Shown: one piece after another, positions 41,197 to 52,610 of the stretch | Layout of the letters: each line of letters starts with the position of its first letter | How positions within the stretch are numbered: position 1 is the stretch's first letter | Assembly: GCA_022925895.1 (NCBI GenBank) | Contig: JAKSYS010000038.1 | Coordinates: 116,161 to 180,160, forward strand | Direction: 5' to 3' | Length of the DNA stretch: 64,000 bases | Origin: Fragilaria crotonensis | Lineage: Eukaryota > Bacillariophyta > Fragilariophyceae > Fragilariales > Fragilariaceae | Translations under genes and position numbers: made by a program | Notes under the pieces: model-generated | What the model was told of the DNA's origin: nothing | Database searches by the model: none | The model's input: the letters and a program-made list of their open reading frames with translations, nothing else

Positions 41197-44100
41197 TTAT
41201 AGTCTCTTGAAGAATTCCGTAATCGCAGTTTGGGTTTTACCGTCGTGTTCGTACCGTGCTCGAGCGTTTCGCATGTACAGTAACCACCTCCTCCTTACTG
41301 AATGACTTGCACGAAGTAAATCTCCCAGTGGACGTTCACAGAAATGTCGGTCGCCCGCGCTTACGAGTTCAGGATGGTTGTGAAGATGAGTGATCTCAAA
41401 TAATTCTGGACAACGCAATCCTCGCATACCCTGCGAGTCATGGCCATGTAGTTTTTGGTTCCGTGCTTTCCACATCGACATACTGAATTCGTGGGTTGCT
41501 CGAATGATTTTCCGCATAGTCTGGAGACCCTTTGCCTGGATTATTTCCTCCGTATCACCTGCTGGTAGGGATGCTAGGTATCGCCACTCGACTGTGAAGA
41601 ACCCTCGCATGGCTGCAGACCATCCAATCCGTGACTGTTGTGCCACCGCCTTCACGATCGAAGATTGATGGAGACTCGGATACTCCGTCATATCCAAATG
41701 CTGGTCCTTGTTTTCCAGCCAGTTTAACAACATATGCTTGAGCGCCTTGACGGGTGGGAGCAGACTCGCAGTGTCTATCGCTCGTCTAAACAGACCAAGG
41801 GCTGTCTCTCGTCCTGGATTTTCAATACATTGGAGAACGTGGTCGTCATCTTCCTCCACCCGAAAACAGCATGGACACAATCTCATGGTTGGGTCTTTTA
41901 TCTTCGCCACTTGGTACCTCCGTAGTCCAGTGTGTCTCTGGTTGTTCATGAACTTGACTTGTGCAGTGTGCTTAGATGGGGTCAGCGACCGGCAGAACTG
42001 GCTCAGTAGTTGAATATCAATCGTATTCCACTCGTCGTCGGTCCACTTGTGACGAGCTTGTAAATGTTGACGCAAATGATAGCCGTTGATGTGGAAGCGG
42101 ATACACTCCTCCACCTGTCCTACTTGCTGAATGCCTTGAATCCAAATGGAGACTCTCGACTCTGGAATATGGACCGTGATTTCTCTGGACTGTCGTCTTG
42201 TGGTACCATTGCGATATTCGGTAGCTAGTTCGTCCGCGCGGTTGTTTCGGATGACATCCTTGCTTGGATTTTTGTACTTTGATGACCTTTTACCCATGTT
42301 GGTAGAAGCTGAGAGCGTAGAGAAGTTCGATACGATCTTATCTGGGCAAGGAGATCTGAGTTTGTGGGTTGTTTCCACCTGGGCTTATGGGCTGAAGTAT
42401 GCTTCTCGACGTTCGAAATTGCTGCTTTACTGTCACACACCCACCGTAGCTTCCCTGAATCTTTGTGCCCCACTGGTGAACGAGCAACGACAGTAACAGG
42501 AGTGGAGCAGCCAATCCAGCAATCTCGCATCGAGTCGAATTAGCAACATCTCTGGGCCCGTCGACTGGTCCCGATCCTTCGTACAGGATGATATTCTCTG
42601 AAGTGCTCAGTGTCCACCCGAATGTACCCTAGCATCTTTCAAACCGCCGTCGCTAGCAATCGTGAGATTCTTTTTCGAGCGGCTGGCTTCCCATACTTCT
42701 GCTTCAGATACACATAGTCGGACTGAACTGAGTAACCGTCGTTGATAAGGGGGTAGCGTTTCCATTTGGATGCTGTCCGTACTATTAGTGAAAAGATCAG
42801 CGGGCTCTTCCCGCGGCCGGATATTCTGCTTGATTTCTTGCAGATTGTCTATCGGTCTCCTCTTCCATAAGTCTCCATATCGTAAATAATTTGACGAGAT
42901 ATAACGTCGCCATAGTCGTCGTTGGTGGGCGGACGGTCGCTCCTGGCGAGGCCACCCAGGTATGGTTTCGAAATGTGGAGGCCTGTCACCCCCTAGGAGA
43001 TGTTGGGAGATCTTTCTGTGGTCGTGGGAGCAACACAAGTCAGACAGCTTGAAACATTGCAGGTATAGGCGAACCAAATTTATATCCCTTTGTTGAACAC
43101 GAGAGTATCGGGATAGCCGATCAGGATCCATGATTGCCGTATCCTGCTTCCCTTTTAGATCAACTTGTAGTACATCCGTAACATGGATCGCCATGTTGTG
43201 ATTCGACAGAAATTGGCGGAGAGAAAGGATCCACGTTGGCGTCAGGTAATCCAAAACGATTGTTGGATGCTCCAGAAGATGGGACAAAATACCCGCTTCC
43301 AACTGAAGCGTCTTCAATTGTATGACCAAAAGTTCTCCCACTTCCGTACGACGGTAGATATGATGGCGAAAGTACTTCACCATCTCAATTCCACACTCGG
43401 TGCGAAGATCCATCAGTCCCAATCCTCCCATGGAAAGCGGCCCGTGGCGGACTGCTGTTGGTAGATTCCTATTCATCCCTAGCTTTTGTACAATTGCCGG
43501 CAATATCCTTGTTTGTATCTGTTCCAACTCCTCCTCATCGATCGCTAACGCTGGAAGCGAGTATCGCATTGCTGGCTCATAGGTTGTTCGTACGAAAACT
43601 CTTATGTCGCTCGACGTCAACCGTGGTGTCTGTATCCGGGATGCGTACTCGTCGGCCTTTTTCTTCAGTATGGAAACGTGGTGGGAAAAATCGCCGATCG
43701 GGTTTTGTAAACTCAAGTATTCGTGTTGCTTGATTGAGTGATTGTCGGCGAATTACAACTCGGTGCGGATCTTGTCCTTGGCTCAATCTGACTGTTGCGA
43801 GGGGATCTATCGTTTGCTCTCGAAGAATGGGACGTCCTGACCTCCAATCCCAATACATGACAAACCACGAGCATTTTGAAAGATTTAGAGAACCTCCGGA
43901 GTAGTGCAATAGTTTCTCCCATGTTTGTGCTAGATCTTCAAGGCTTGTTACGAGATCTTCAAAGGACATACTTCCGTTGTCCGTGAATCCGAGGGCAGTG
44001 TCGTCCACAAATGCATCCACCAATCTCGAATGCGTATTGACGCCGTCCGATGATCGGAAGCTCATTCGGAGGGGACTGACTCGCTCCAGCGTATTCAGAA

Positions 44101-46988
44101 GAATGACTACCAACGTGAGCCAAACAGCAGGGGATGCTCCGCTGCCTTGCCCCGTACCAAAAGAGGAGCAAATGGAGTACCTGTATAGGAATTCTCCGAC
44201 ACTCCATACACAGTTTTAACCATATAGCGCATAAGTTCCAACGATTGGGCGTGAGACCTTACAGCATTGATCGGCATGCCGCATCGTCGGGCGGCCAACA
44301 TTCCCAGGGCTACTATGATACGATCGAAACACGCAGACGCGTCATTATCGAATCGAGCGTAGTTGGTCTTCAAAAGTCTACTCATGTCGGCCGTTAGTTG
44401 GGTCAACATGATAGGTTCCATTGTCGTTTTCCCTGGAGTTGAACCGTGTTGGCCCGAGTTGAGTAGATTCATCTGCACTGCTCTCCGTACCAGTCGCGAT
44501 CCCCAAGTGAGTTTCAGGAACAAGTTATAGTCTGCCTCGAACAGATGAATGATACGTAGACGATTGATTTTGGGATCTCCCTTATCTTTTTCGATCATGA
44601 CGTTCACTGCTTTTTGCCATCTGGGAATAGATATCCCGCGTGTCACAACAATGTTCAAGAATTTGGCCATACTGTCGAGCAGGATCGGATCCTGTACCAA
44701 CGCTTTATAGTGACCGAGGTGTCGTCCAGATGGGGACGTAGTGGTAGATTCCTTCCAACTTAGGATTCCTTTCTTGAAATCCTCACTGGAGATGGTAATG
44801 GGGATTGGATCAGCGTCTTGTACCGAGTTGGGAATGGTGAACGACGCGAGAAACTCTTTCAATAGCATGTCGTCTCCATGCCATGAAGATGGTACTATCC
44901 CCCGTAGGAGATCCTCGGCTGCAGGAGACAAACTGGTGAATGTTAACGCGTCATGGATCGTGCCATTGCCGCAAGGTGAAGAAGCTGCAGCTCTGAATGC
45001 GTCTCTATTGAACTTGACAAGGTGGGCTTCGATTTCCTCGCGAGAGATGATGGTGTCCCACATTATGTCCGCAGGGAGGTCTCCTCAATACCGTGTGCAC
45101 ATCGCCGGGCTGAGTTACCTTGCTGGCTTCTTTCTCGCGAGGAATTTTCAACTTTGTGAGTGGAGAGTATTCCCCGGTTTAATCAAGTTTTTGATATGTG
45201 AAAACATATTTCGATTTGATTCACTCGAGTGTTCGTCGTACGATTTTGGCCTTTCGCATGGATTCATGTTTCGTGTGGTGATTAGTGTCAGCGTCGTATG
45301 TGTCTAACAGATCTTGAAAACTCTGTTGGCGGTGAGACAATGAATGTTTCTGAACGATGCGCAGTTGTTTAGATGCCTCGTTGAGACGCTTTCTGACCGT
45401 GTTCACATCCAATGCCTGACCAAACTCGGGAAGTCGAAAGGACGAGTCAAATTCTTGAATCTTCGTTTCCCATCTTTGAAAGGTTTCTTGGTAATCTGCC
45501 CCATGTAGGAGTTCGCGCAGTCGGAGTTTCCAGTATCGCATTATCACCCCCGTATTGCGTAGTTTCGGCGACCATTTATATGTTTTCGGTTGGATGTGGA
45601 GAACCTTTTCGGCATGCATCATCGCGCGGCCTTGGTCGTTGTCCCACGCACATAAGAGTTTGCGGAGTTGTGGCGTTGTCATTTCCTGATGACGTGCATG
45701 TAACTCTTGGATCCGAGATTCCATATTGTGAGTCTCGTAGTATTTCCGGACTCCCGATAGATACGTAGCAACCATTTCTGGATTTCCACTGTACAACGAT
45801 CTCATATTCGGTGTATCCATTGGACTATCAACCGTATCCCCTAGGATTTCTTCCAGTCTTAGATCGACATAGAGACCTCGGTGATCTGATTGTGGGCCCT
45901 CTATATAAGCAAGACTGCCTTGGCGCATTACAGAGGATACAACTTTTGGACACCCGAGTATATAATCGATCCGTCGATTCGCTGAACCAATAAATGTGGA
46001 TGGGGCAGGGTGAGTGCTGTGTAAGTCAGACAAATCGCAGGATCCAATAAATTCCTGCAAGTGCTTATCCTGATAGATGGTTCCGTTTGCGTCCATCATT
46101 ACCAAAATCGAGTGCCCTGCATTCTGGAGCTTCATGATTGTCTGTCGGAGATCTGATAGTATCCTCTGTCGGGGCTGGGGAGAAACTTCACCTTGTCTCC
46201 GGTAGTACTCATGTTCCTTACCAATGCACTCCCTAGTGGCGCCTGCCTTACTGATCCCTCGCATACTCTGTAGACAGTGAGTAACGAAAGAGTGGATCCG
46301 CCTTTACCTTCGATGGTGATTCCACTCCATCTGCCCAGTCCTGTAGGGTCGCAGATTCCTGGACCTTGAACTGTCGTTGTGTGTTTTCCTCGGATAGTGG
46401 TGAGACATCCCCCTGCCTGAAAAGATTCGCTACTCGAACATCGATCCACCTCCGTTATTGGGTACCCAAAGACTGTTTTCCCCAATCTAAACTGTCTCTT
46501 AACACTCGCTGTGTATTCCATTTGGAGATGGTATTGTTGCCACGCGGTGTTTGTCTCAGCCAATCCAAAACAGTCGACTCGAATGCCGCCATCTGGGACA
46601 TGTAGTATTTGTAGTCCTCCAATCCGGAGGAATACGTCAATCCCTTTACATTCTGAAAGAATATCCTTAACGAACGTGGGTCTTTATACACAACCGCATC
46701 ACCGAATGATTGTGTAGCCTGTGGGTCTGTTTGCTTTCTTGCTTTGATTCGTCCAGGGCGATGTCTCGGGAGCATTAAAACTGATGACAGATGTGGCAGT
46801 GGTGGATGCCTGTCTTGTCCTTGTGACATATAGCGGCCTCTTGTTCTGTTGGACATTCCGCCATTGCATGATTGACCAAATGGAATCGTGGTAGTATCTA
46901 GGCTGTTCATTTCCTCGTTCGCGGTAGTCTCTCCTCGTGTCCGCATCACCTCCTCTGTACGCTGCTGATTATGATGCTGTGTCGCCAT
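41197..46988 (-). CDS. LINE ORF2: APE endonuclease, reverse transcriptase, RNase H, Cys/His tail (frame breaks)
   Basis: Catalyses target-primed reverse transcription. From ATG 46988: endonuclease with RIFFQNVKGL, AETNTAW, VMMDANGTIY, RRIDYILGC and SDHRGLYVDL (46690-45850). Reverse transcriptase follows, with VMIEKDKGDPKINRLRIIHL, FDNDASACFDRI (motif A), GTGQGSGASPAVWLTL (motif B, around 44120) and the catalytic AFVDDTALGF (about 44010). RNase H starts at ASDGGLKD (about 42640), has WVCDSKAAI and WVKGHQ (42440-42290), and ends RNNRADELA. The tail has CPCC-x8-HVLQC (about 41870-41830). Frame changes occur at about 46560 (TTTT), 46250, 45070-45220, 44145 (TTTT), 43700, 42600 and 42400. The start codon overlaps the ORF1 stop in TAATG. 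Confidence 0.88.
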
Positions 46989-46990
46989 TA
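46986..46990 (-). promoter_or_regulatory. TAATG stop-start overlap of LINE ORF1 and ORF2
   Basis: Read on the minus strand, TAA at 46990-46988 ends ORF1 and ATG at 46988-46986 begins ORF2, sharing one A. The same UAAUG arrangement in the silkworm LINE SART1 is known to support termination-reinitiation translation of ORF2. The function here is inferred from that precedent. Confidence 0.85.
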
Positions 46991-49900
46991 ATCAGGTTTG
47001 CCACCGTCTGGATCGAGGGGTCTTGTGTATTGATCGTCCAGATCGGTTGGGGCTTCGCGGGATGCAAGGTTCCCAATATGATGTTGTCCGCTAGCCTGGT
47101 GTAGGGTATTAGCGTGTTGTAGTTCCTCGAAAGCATCTTCAAGGTTTAAGCAGACGTCCGACGACTCAGACATATCCTCAAGAAGGTCTTCACCACCGAT
47201 TCCATGAATTGCGAATCCTTCACCCTTCTCTTCTTGGTATGCAAGGCCCTCTATTGGTTTAATCTTGTCCTTATCTATCTTATCCGCAATTATGCAGTTG
47301 TTGTGTTCGTCATCGCCGATTCGGTGTTTGGATCTTGTATGCTGTTTCTTTTTCTCAGGAGATCTGTAAACGCTCGTGTCTTGGGATGAGTCCTGAGATG
47401 TCTTCGATTTCGTCGATCCAGAATGCACGCTCGACCCGCCACTATGTTGGCTTCTTTTGTTTGCCCTAGGATTTTCCAAATTTCCAGGGTTTGAATACTT
47501 CGTGCCGTCGATGTGTTGTCGTGTCATTGCTATTTCCATTTTGTCCGCCATGGCTGTCATAAACTGAGATAATTGTTCGAATTGTTTCCTCATGTCCAAC
47601 ATCGTGTATGACATGTCTTGTTGGCTTTCCATTGTGAGAAGTATCTTGTCGTTCATGTCTGAAAATTGGTGGGATGTTTCCTTGGAAAGTACCTCCAAAT
47701 TATCTGATAAGATCTTTTGCTCTTTTGCCGATTGTTCCAGCTTCACATTTGAATGTTCTAGTTGCGTCTGGACTGCCGACATTTTGGTATCCAACTCCTC
47801 TATTCTTGTGAATTGCCGTTCAAGATTGTTCAAGCGGTCCGATGATATCTTCCCCTGATGTTTTCGACTCCTGTTGTTGTCGTTTGATTAACTGTTCGAG
47901 TTCATGGAATCTAGAGTCCGTGCTATTCATTCGAGAGACAACTGTCATTGATCGTGTTGAGGTTGTGCTTCTTTCCTCTTCCATACTTGTGGCAGAACTT
48001 GCCTCCGACCCGAGGTACGGATTGTTTTGCTCATGGTTGTTGCGTTGGTTAGTTGTTCCAGTGGACTGATCGCTACGGTTGTTGGACGCCTCAGATGGAG
48101 TTGGCCATGCTTGTTTTGTGCGTTGGAGATGTGAGTTCAGACTGGTGTTCTGTGAGACTGTTTGGGGCTTGTTGTGATTGGAATTGTTGCTTGGCGACGT
48201 TGAATCTGACCTTGGTTGTCCTTCTGGTTCTCGGTGCCATGTTGTCGCCATCGACATTTGTTCCAGGAATTGCACATTTGCTTGGATCTCCGTCTGAATG
48301 ACTATTACGTCGGGAAGACCTGGTAAATTGTCTCTGAACCTTGCTTCTCGATGACTCGGAGGAAAAGCCTTGATTTGTATTGCTGCCATTGATATTGTGC
48401 GCGTTTAAAATAATGACTCGGAGTCACCAAATATGCCTTGTTGTCATTTGTCCCGTTAACTGCATCGCATAAAGCTGAAGTGGTTCCGTCCTTTTCTTTA
48501 AGAGATGCTATCCATTCTCGTGTAGATCGTTTTGTTGTTGATCCGTCTTCATGGTATTCAGTGCGAACTTGATCAAGATGAGTGACTTGTGGAGAAAGTG
48601 TGATCGCTTGCAATGACTTTGCCCACCTGTCATGGAACTGAAAATGTTTCCGAACCTGTTCGTTGCTCATTGTGCCTAGTGCGTATCTTGGTAAGAACAG
48701 AGCGATACCTCGTCCCGTCATGATCGGAAGAAGTGCTTGGCACAACGGTGTGACATGTTTCTCCCCGCATTGGATCGTGAGATGTGGAATTAGCTGATCC
48801 ATAGGGCACTTTTTCTGTCGAATGACGTCAAAAATGGAGCATGATCCGGCAGTAAACTCCTTAAATACTTGTTGTACCAGAGTTTATGAGTGGTGTTCGG
48901 AGCTTTGAGCAGGATATATCCCGCTGTAACCATTTTACCACTTGAGCTCGCAGAGTTTGAAATTGTGACATCAAGTTGTTTTGTTGTAAACTTTTCCTTC
49001 ATCATTTCAGAATTCTTCCACATGGACGGATTGTTCTTAAAGCCAAAGCGGACTCCAAATATCATCTGAGATCGCTCTGGTATCATTGTAACTTTCGGAG
49101 ATATATAGTCTCGTAACCCGATAGCTGTTAGATTTTGCACCGAATTTGACATCATCAAATCTTCGCTTTCCCACCGGTACAGCATTCCGTATTGTTCGGG
49201 AGAATATCACTCACTAAGTTGTAGATTGCTTCATTCATTTTATTTTGTCGCTTTCGTATACTGCCAAATCCTCCGGTGGGAACCATTTGATCGTGACTCG
49301 ATGGGTACCATCGTTTGTCGGAATGTTTGGATGTGGTGCTGTTTGGGTGGTTGTATTGTTCCATGGCGTCGTACTCTCCTTTTCATTTAGATCATGTCGG
49401 TTGTTACCAAATACGTGTTGGGTTTCCTGTTCAACTTCGTTATCCGTCACATTTCGACCAAGTGGAAGTTGCTGAGAATCCTGCTTCTTATTCTCTCTCA
49501 TCGTTTTGTTGAGCTGGTCAGCTTTTTCCCCTTTCCTTTCGATCACGTCTTTGTTCTTTTGGATCAATGGGAGTTGTCCTCGTTGTTCCGGCAGTTTGTT
49601 TTCCATGGGTCGATAGTTCCTTGGTAATTCTTCTGGGGGAAGATTAAAACCAGGAGCAAAGGCACCGACAACATTGCTCGTATTCACGTTAATAATGGAC
49701 TGCTGATTTGGTGGGCTCTTTGATCGACGGCGTCCTGAAACTGGGATCCAAGCTTGGGCATCGTCAATCTCCATTTCCTCTTGCTGTTTGAAAAATCGCA
49801 TCTCTTTCCAAGAGTAAGCAGTGGTATCGGTTTCGTGCAATGTCGTTGGGTCATGGACCGCTAGATACGGTTGAGAGATGTTGGTTGCCCAATCGTTTAA

Positions 49901-50263
49901 CTTGACTGGAACCTGGAGATCACGATCAACGTGACTCATGAAGTTATACCAGATTGCTCTATGGACCATGAGAGGATCCGTGTTAACAGCTGCCCAAACT
50001 TTGTCGCATTCGAAACAATCTTCGAACACAAACAATCCAAGATGAATGTATCGATTCCAGTTGGTTGGGTGTCCGTACTGCCGATAGGCCTGCGCGTTGG
50101 CGTTCCTACGATAACGTTCTTGGCGGGAAAACCAGTCGGGAGCTTCGGGAATGGGTTGATCTACCCAGGTGTCAGTCTCGAATCCATACATCGTGTGCGA
50201 TGGAGTCAAATCGACGGGGAGAGCCGAAGGAGGCGTGGGAGCCGTTCCTTCGGTCATGGTCAT
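46988..50263 (-). CDS. LINE ORF1: large nucleocapsid-type protein of unknown fold (frame breaks)
   Basis: ORF1 proteins of LINEs coat the element RNA. Here the reading runs in pieces, 50263-49235, 49185-48790, 48802-48305, 48389-47820 and 47833-46988, which together make about 1,090 residues. The first piece holds an Asn/Gln-rich domain (RYIHLGLFVFEDCFEC) and ends VTIKWFPPEDLAVYE. The second has AGYILLKAPNTTHKLWY. The third has PIMTGRGIALFLPRYALG. The fourth is Ser/Asn/Gln-rich. The fifth is a coiled coil (LERQFTRIEELDTKMSAVQ) with an acidic end. I see no CCHC knuckle or RRM. Pieces overlap end to end, which supports one ORF with small indels. The last codon is the TAA of the TAATG overlap. 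ATG 50263 was chosen because the longer frame opens with a non-ATG codon. Confidence 0.75.
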
Positions 50264-50356
50264 GATGCTTGGGGTACGCGACAACTTCCTATTTACTGTA
50301 CGCAATTACGGACTGCGGACAGACTGTACTTGCGAAACTCTAAACTAGAAAATTGT

Positions 50357-50372
50357 GTCTTGCGTTTAACTA
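50357..50372. repeat. Target-site duplication, 5' side of the LINE
   Basis: GTCTTGCGTTTAACTA, the 16-bp partner of 41050-41065. The 5' end of the element therefore begins at 50356 on the minus strand with ACAATTTTCTAGTTTAGAG. Confidence 0.92.
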
Positions 50373-50745
50373 CTCACAACTTGTGGCTCACAAATTGTGA
50401 TCCACAACTCACAGCACATAAAGCGTTGGTCTGCAGATGAGATTGTACTCCTGTAGAACATGAGTTGATGCAATTTGCCTTCTCCTAACAACAAGAGGAA
50501 TGAACAAGGTACTGTCATTGTCTGCCTATATGCAAGAACATCAGCATATCATACATATATCATCAAGTATCATGCGTTAATAAATACTCCAGGAAGGTCC
50601 GGCCCAAGCACGTTTCAGCCGTTAAGTTTGTGACCGTCGTCAGATATGCGTCAGAGATTTTCCAAAATATGTATTGCGAGATTTGTAGCTCGATTGGTCG
50701 ATGCAAACGAGCCGGCAAGGTTTTCTCCTCGTAAGTAAAAAATTG

Positions 50746-50840
50746 CTGACCGTCAGTAAAAAATTGCTGACCGACAGTAAATATTTACTGACCGTCAGCA
50801 AAAAATTGCTGACCGTCAGTAAATAATTGCTGACCGTCAG
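50746..50840. repeat. Left iteron array of element B, 5 x 21 bp
   Basis: CTGACCGTCAG begins at 50746, 50767 (variant CCGACAG), 50788, 50809 and 50830, exactly 21 bp apart. The 10-bp AT-rich spacers are of the form TAAAAAATTG. The motif is palindromic apart from its central base pair, so each copy is a dyad site, and 21 bp is two helical turns. Confidence 0.95.
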
Positions 50841-51671
50841 GAGGTTCCGGAATTTCTGCTTTTATCCTAGTATTTATTCTACAGGACTTTTTGTGTATCA
50901 GATTGATCGAATTGGTTTCATGATGTTGGTATTCGTAGGTACTCAAGTACAATGGACAATTATCATTTTCTGATTTGACGGATTTTATTATAAAAGAAGA
51001 AAGTCCGCAGATTTCTTTCTCCTAATTTCTTTCTTCTACTTAAGCAAATTGAAGCTTCTTCAATTTTCTTCTAGTTTCTCCCTTTTTCTCCTTTTTTCTA
51101 AACAGCTTCTCCTATTTTCTCCCTTTTGCTTCCTTTCGCTTACTACGTTGCAAGTCGTAGAATTTTAGTTTCGTTGATACGAACTCGAACATATAAAACG
51201 TGTCGTACATAAAATTCACCTTAGTGCTGCGAGGTATACACTGCTTTAAAAGCCTATTTTGGACCATGCCACACACGTTTCCAAATGAGCGAGTAGAGCT
51301 TCTCTCTTTTTCTTCCTTTTTCTCCTTTTTTCTTCACGGAATATTTTCTTTCTTCCTTTCTCTTCTTTTTTCTTCCAGATTTTTTCCTTTCTTCCTTTTG
51401 CTTGCTTTTTCTTCCGGGGTTTCTATGAATGTATATAGAACTTGCATATGAATCGATGGACTTGTTTTGCTCATCACGTTTTCAATTTCGGTTGATGTCC
51501 AAGGTTATCACGTCATGGCACGCAGAAAAAAAGAAACGGTTTTGAAAAAAGTCCTTAAACATGAAAGAAAAACTAGTCCGAAAGCAAATATTCCGGGACC
51601 TCCAGTAAATCTGATTTGTCTTTAAGAAGCTTTCGTGGACACATGGTATGTTCTTACGTCAGTAATTTCTT

Positions 51672-51787
51672 CTGACCGTCAGCAGTTTCTTTCTGACCGT
51701 CAGCAATTTTTTACTGACCGTCAGCAAATTTTTACTGACCGTAAGTAAATTTTTACTGACCGTCAGCAACTTTTCACTGACCGTCAG
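51672..51787. repeat. Right iteron array of element B, 6 x 21 bp
   Basis: CTGACCGTCAG begins at 51672, 51693, 51714, 51735 (variant CCGTAAG), 51756 and 51777, again exactly 21 bp apart with AT-rich spacers such as CAAATTTTTA. It mirrors the left array in motif, spacing and distance from the element tip. Confidence 0.95.
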
Positions 51788-51938
51788 TAATTTTGCACTT
51801 TGCACCATTCACATGATAATAGCGCCAGCCTATGCTTCACGTTGCGTCACCAAGACTCAGAATGGAAGCGATTTTCACCTCCAGGGTATCACGTGTTTTC
51901 GTCTTCTTCACGATTCCCTAGGTATGGCCGGACCTTCC

Positions 51939-52610
51939 AACACAAACAAAAACTCACTATGCATACCGGTAGCTGGGTAGAGTAGGGTAGGACGCTTCTA
52001 ATACGAGTATGTCATAGCTAATGGATACGCCTACTCTAGAGTAGTAGTAGTTGGAGTGTAGGAGACGATAAACTGTTGAGACTTCAGACTTCAGACGCCC
52101 ATTTGAACGGCGACTCCATAGTACAGTTGTGGTACATAGTATACGTACGATACTATGTACGAGGAAGAAATCACAATAGCACAATAGCCCTCCCCTACAT
52201 GAGTATCGGTAATTTGTGAACTGGAGTTGGAACAGCTGAGATATGACATACATAGTAGATCACTATACTATATATATATATATTCGACGCGCTTTACACC
52301 TGACACCAGACAAAATACAAAATAACAGTACTTGTAGCTGGTACCAAGAGAAGTTGTCTCCCGCCAATTTTTTGGAAAGGGAAGCGAGGAACAGGATACA
52401 CAGGATACAGGATCATCGAATGATGCATGTAATTCTTGATTTCCCATCAAACCTTGTTTCCAGACGAGTGCCATTTAGCAAACGAGGAGCGAAAGCAATC
52501 ACGTGGGCCATCTATACCCGAAGATCGGATAGGTTCATTGGGTCAGGAGACTCTGCTCGAATCCCAATCTCAGTGACGCGTTGCTTGATTCATCGAGAGT
52601 GGATTGTCCC
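51939..52610. other. Intergenic region upstream of the kinesin gene
   Basis: About 670 bp. It contains CATACCGGTAGCTGG at 51961, an AT repeat (ACTATATATATATATATTCG near 52264) and GTAC motifs. An open plus-strand frame at 52243-52683 overlaps the first kinesin exon in another frame and shows no family resemblance. Confidence 0.4.

Larger units (their letters stand above)
41066..50356 (-). mobile_element. Full-length non-LTR retrotransposon (LINE), 9.29 kb
   Basis: Delimited by perfect 16-bp target-site duplications. On the minus strand it runs from a 93-bp 5' leader through ORF1 (from 50263) and ORF2 (46988 to 41197), then a 131-bp 3' UTR ending in a (TTTA)n-type tail (41066-41085 read as TAAATAAATAAAT on the plus strand). 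ORF2 encodes, in order, an APE-type endonuclease, reverse transcriptase, RNase H and a Cys/His-containing C-terminus. Complete ends, a simple tail and identical duplications indicate a recent insertion. The ORFs have several single-base frame breaks of the same homopolymer-loss type seen in host genes, so the copy may really be intact. It inserted between inverted-repeat elements A and B. Confidence 0.92.
50592..51938. mobile_element. Inverted-repeat element B (1347 bp) with subterminal iteron arrays, putative DNA transposon
   Basis: Bounded by GGAAGGTCCGGC (50592-50603) and its reverse complement (51927-51938). Five exact or near-exact CTGACCGTCAG palindromes start 154 bp inside the left tip, and six end 151 bp inside the right tip, an almost symmetrical layout. 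The centre (about 51000-51420) is a pyrimidine-rich CTTTTTTCTTCC tract without a recognisable gene, so the element is non-autonomous. Left-tip sequence out to AAGCACGTTT matches, in inverse, the right end of element A over 27 bp. No clear target-site duplication was found. The superfamily is unknown to me. Confidence 0.7.

Noticed and set aside
50746-51787. Regularly spaced repeats resembling a CRISPR array
   Set aside because: The unit is 21 bp with a palindromic 11-mer and AT-rich 10-bp spacers that are nearly the same; there are no unique 30-bp spacers, no cas genes, and the host is eukaryotic.
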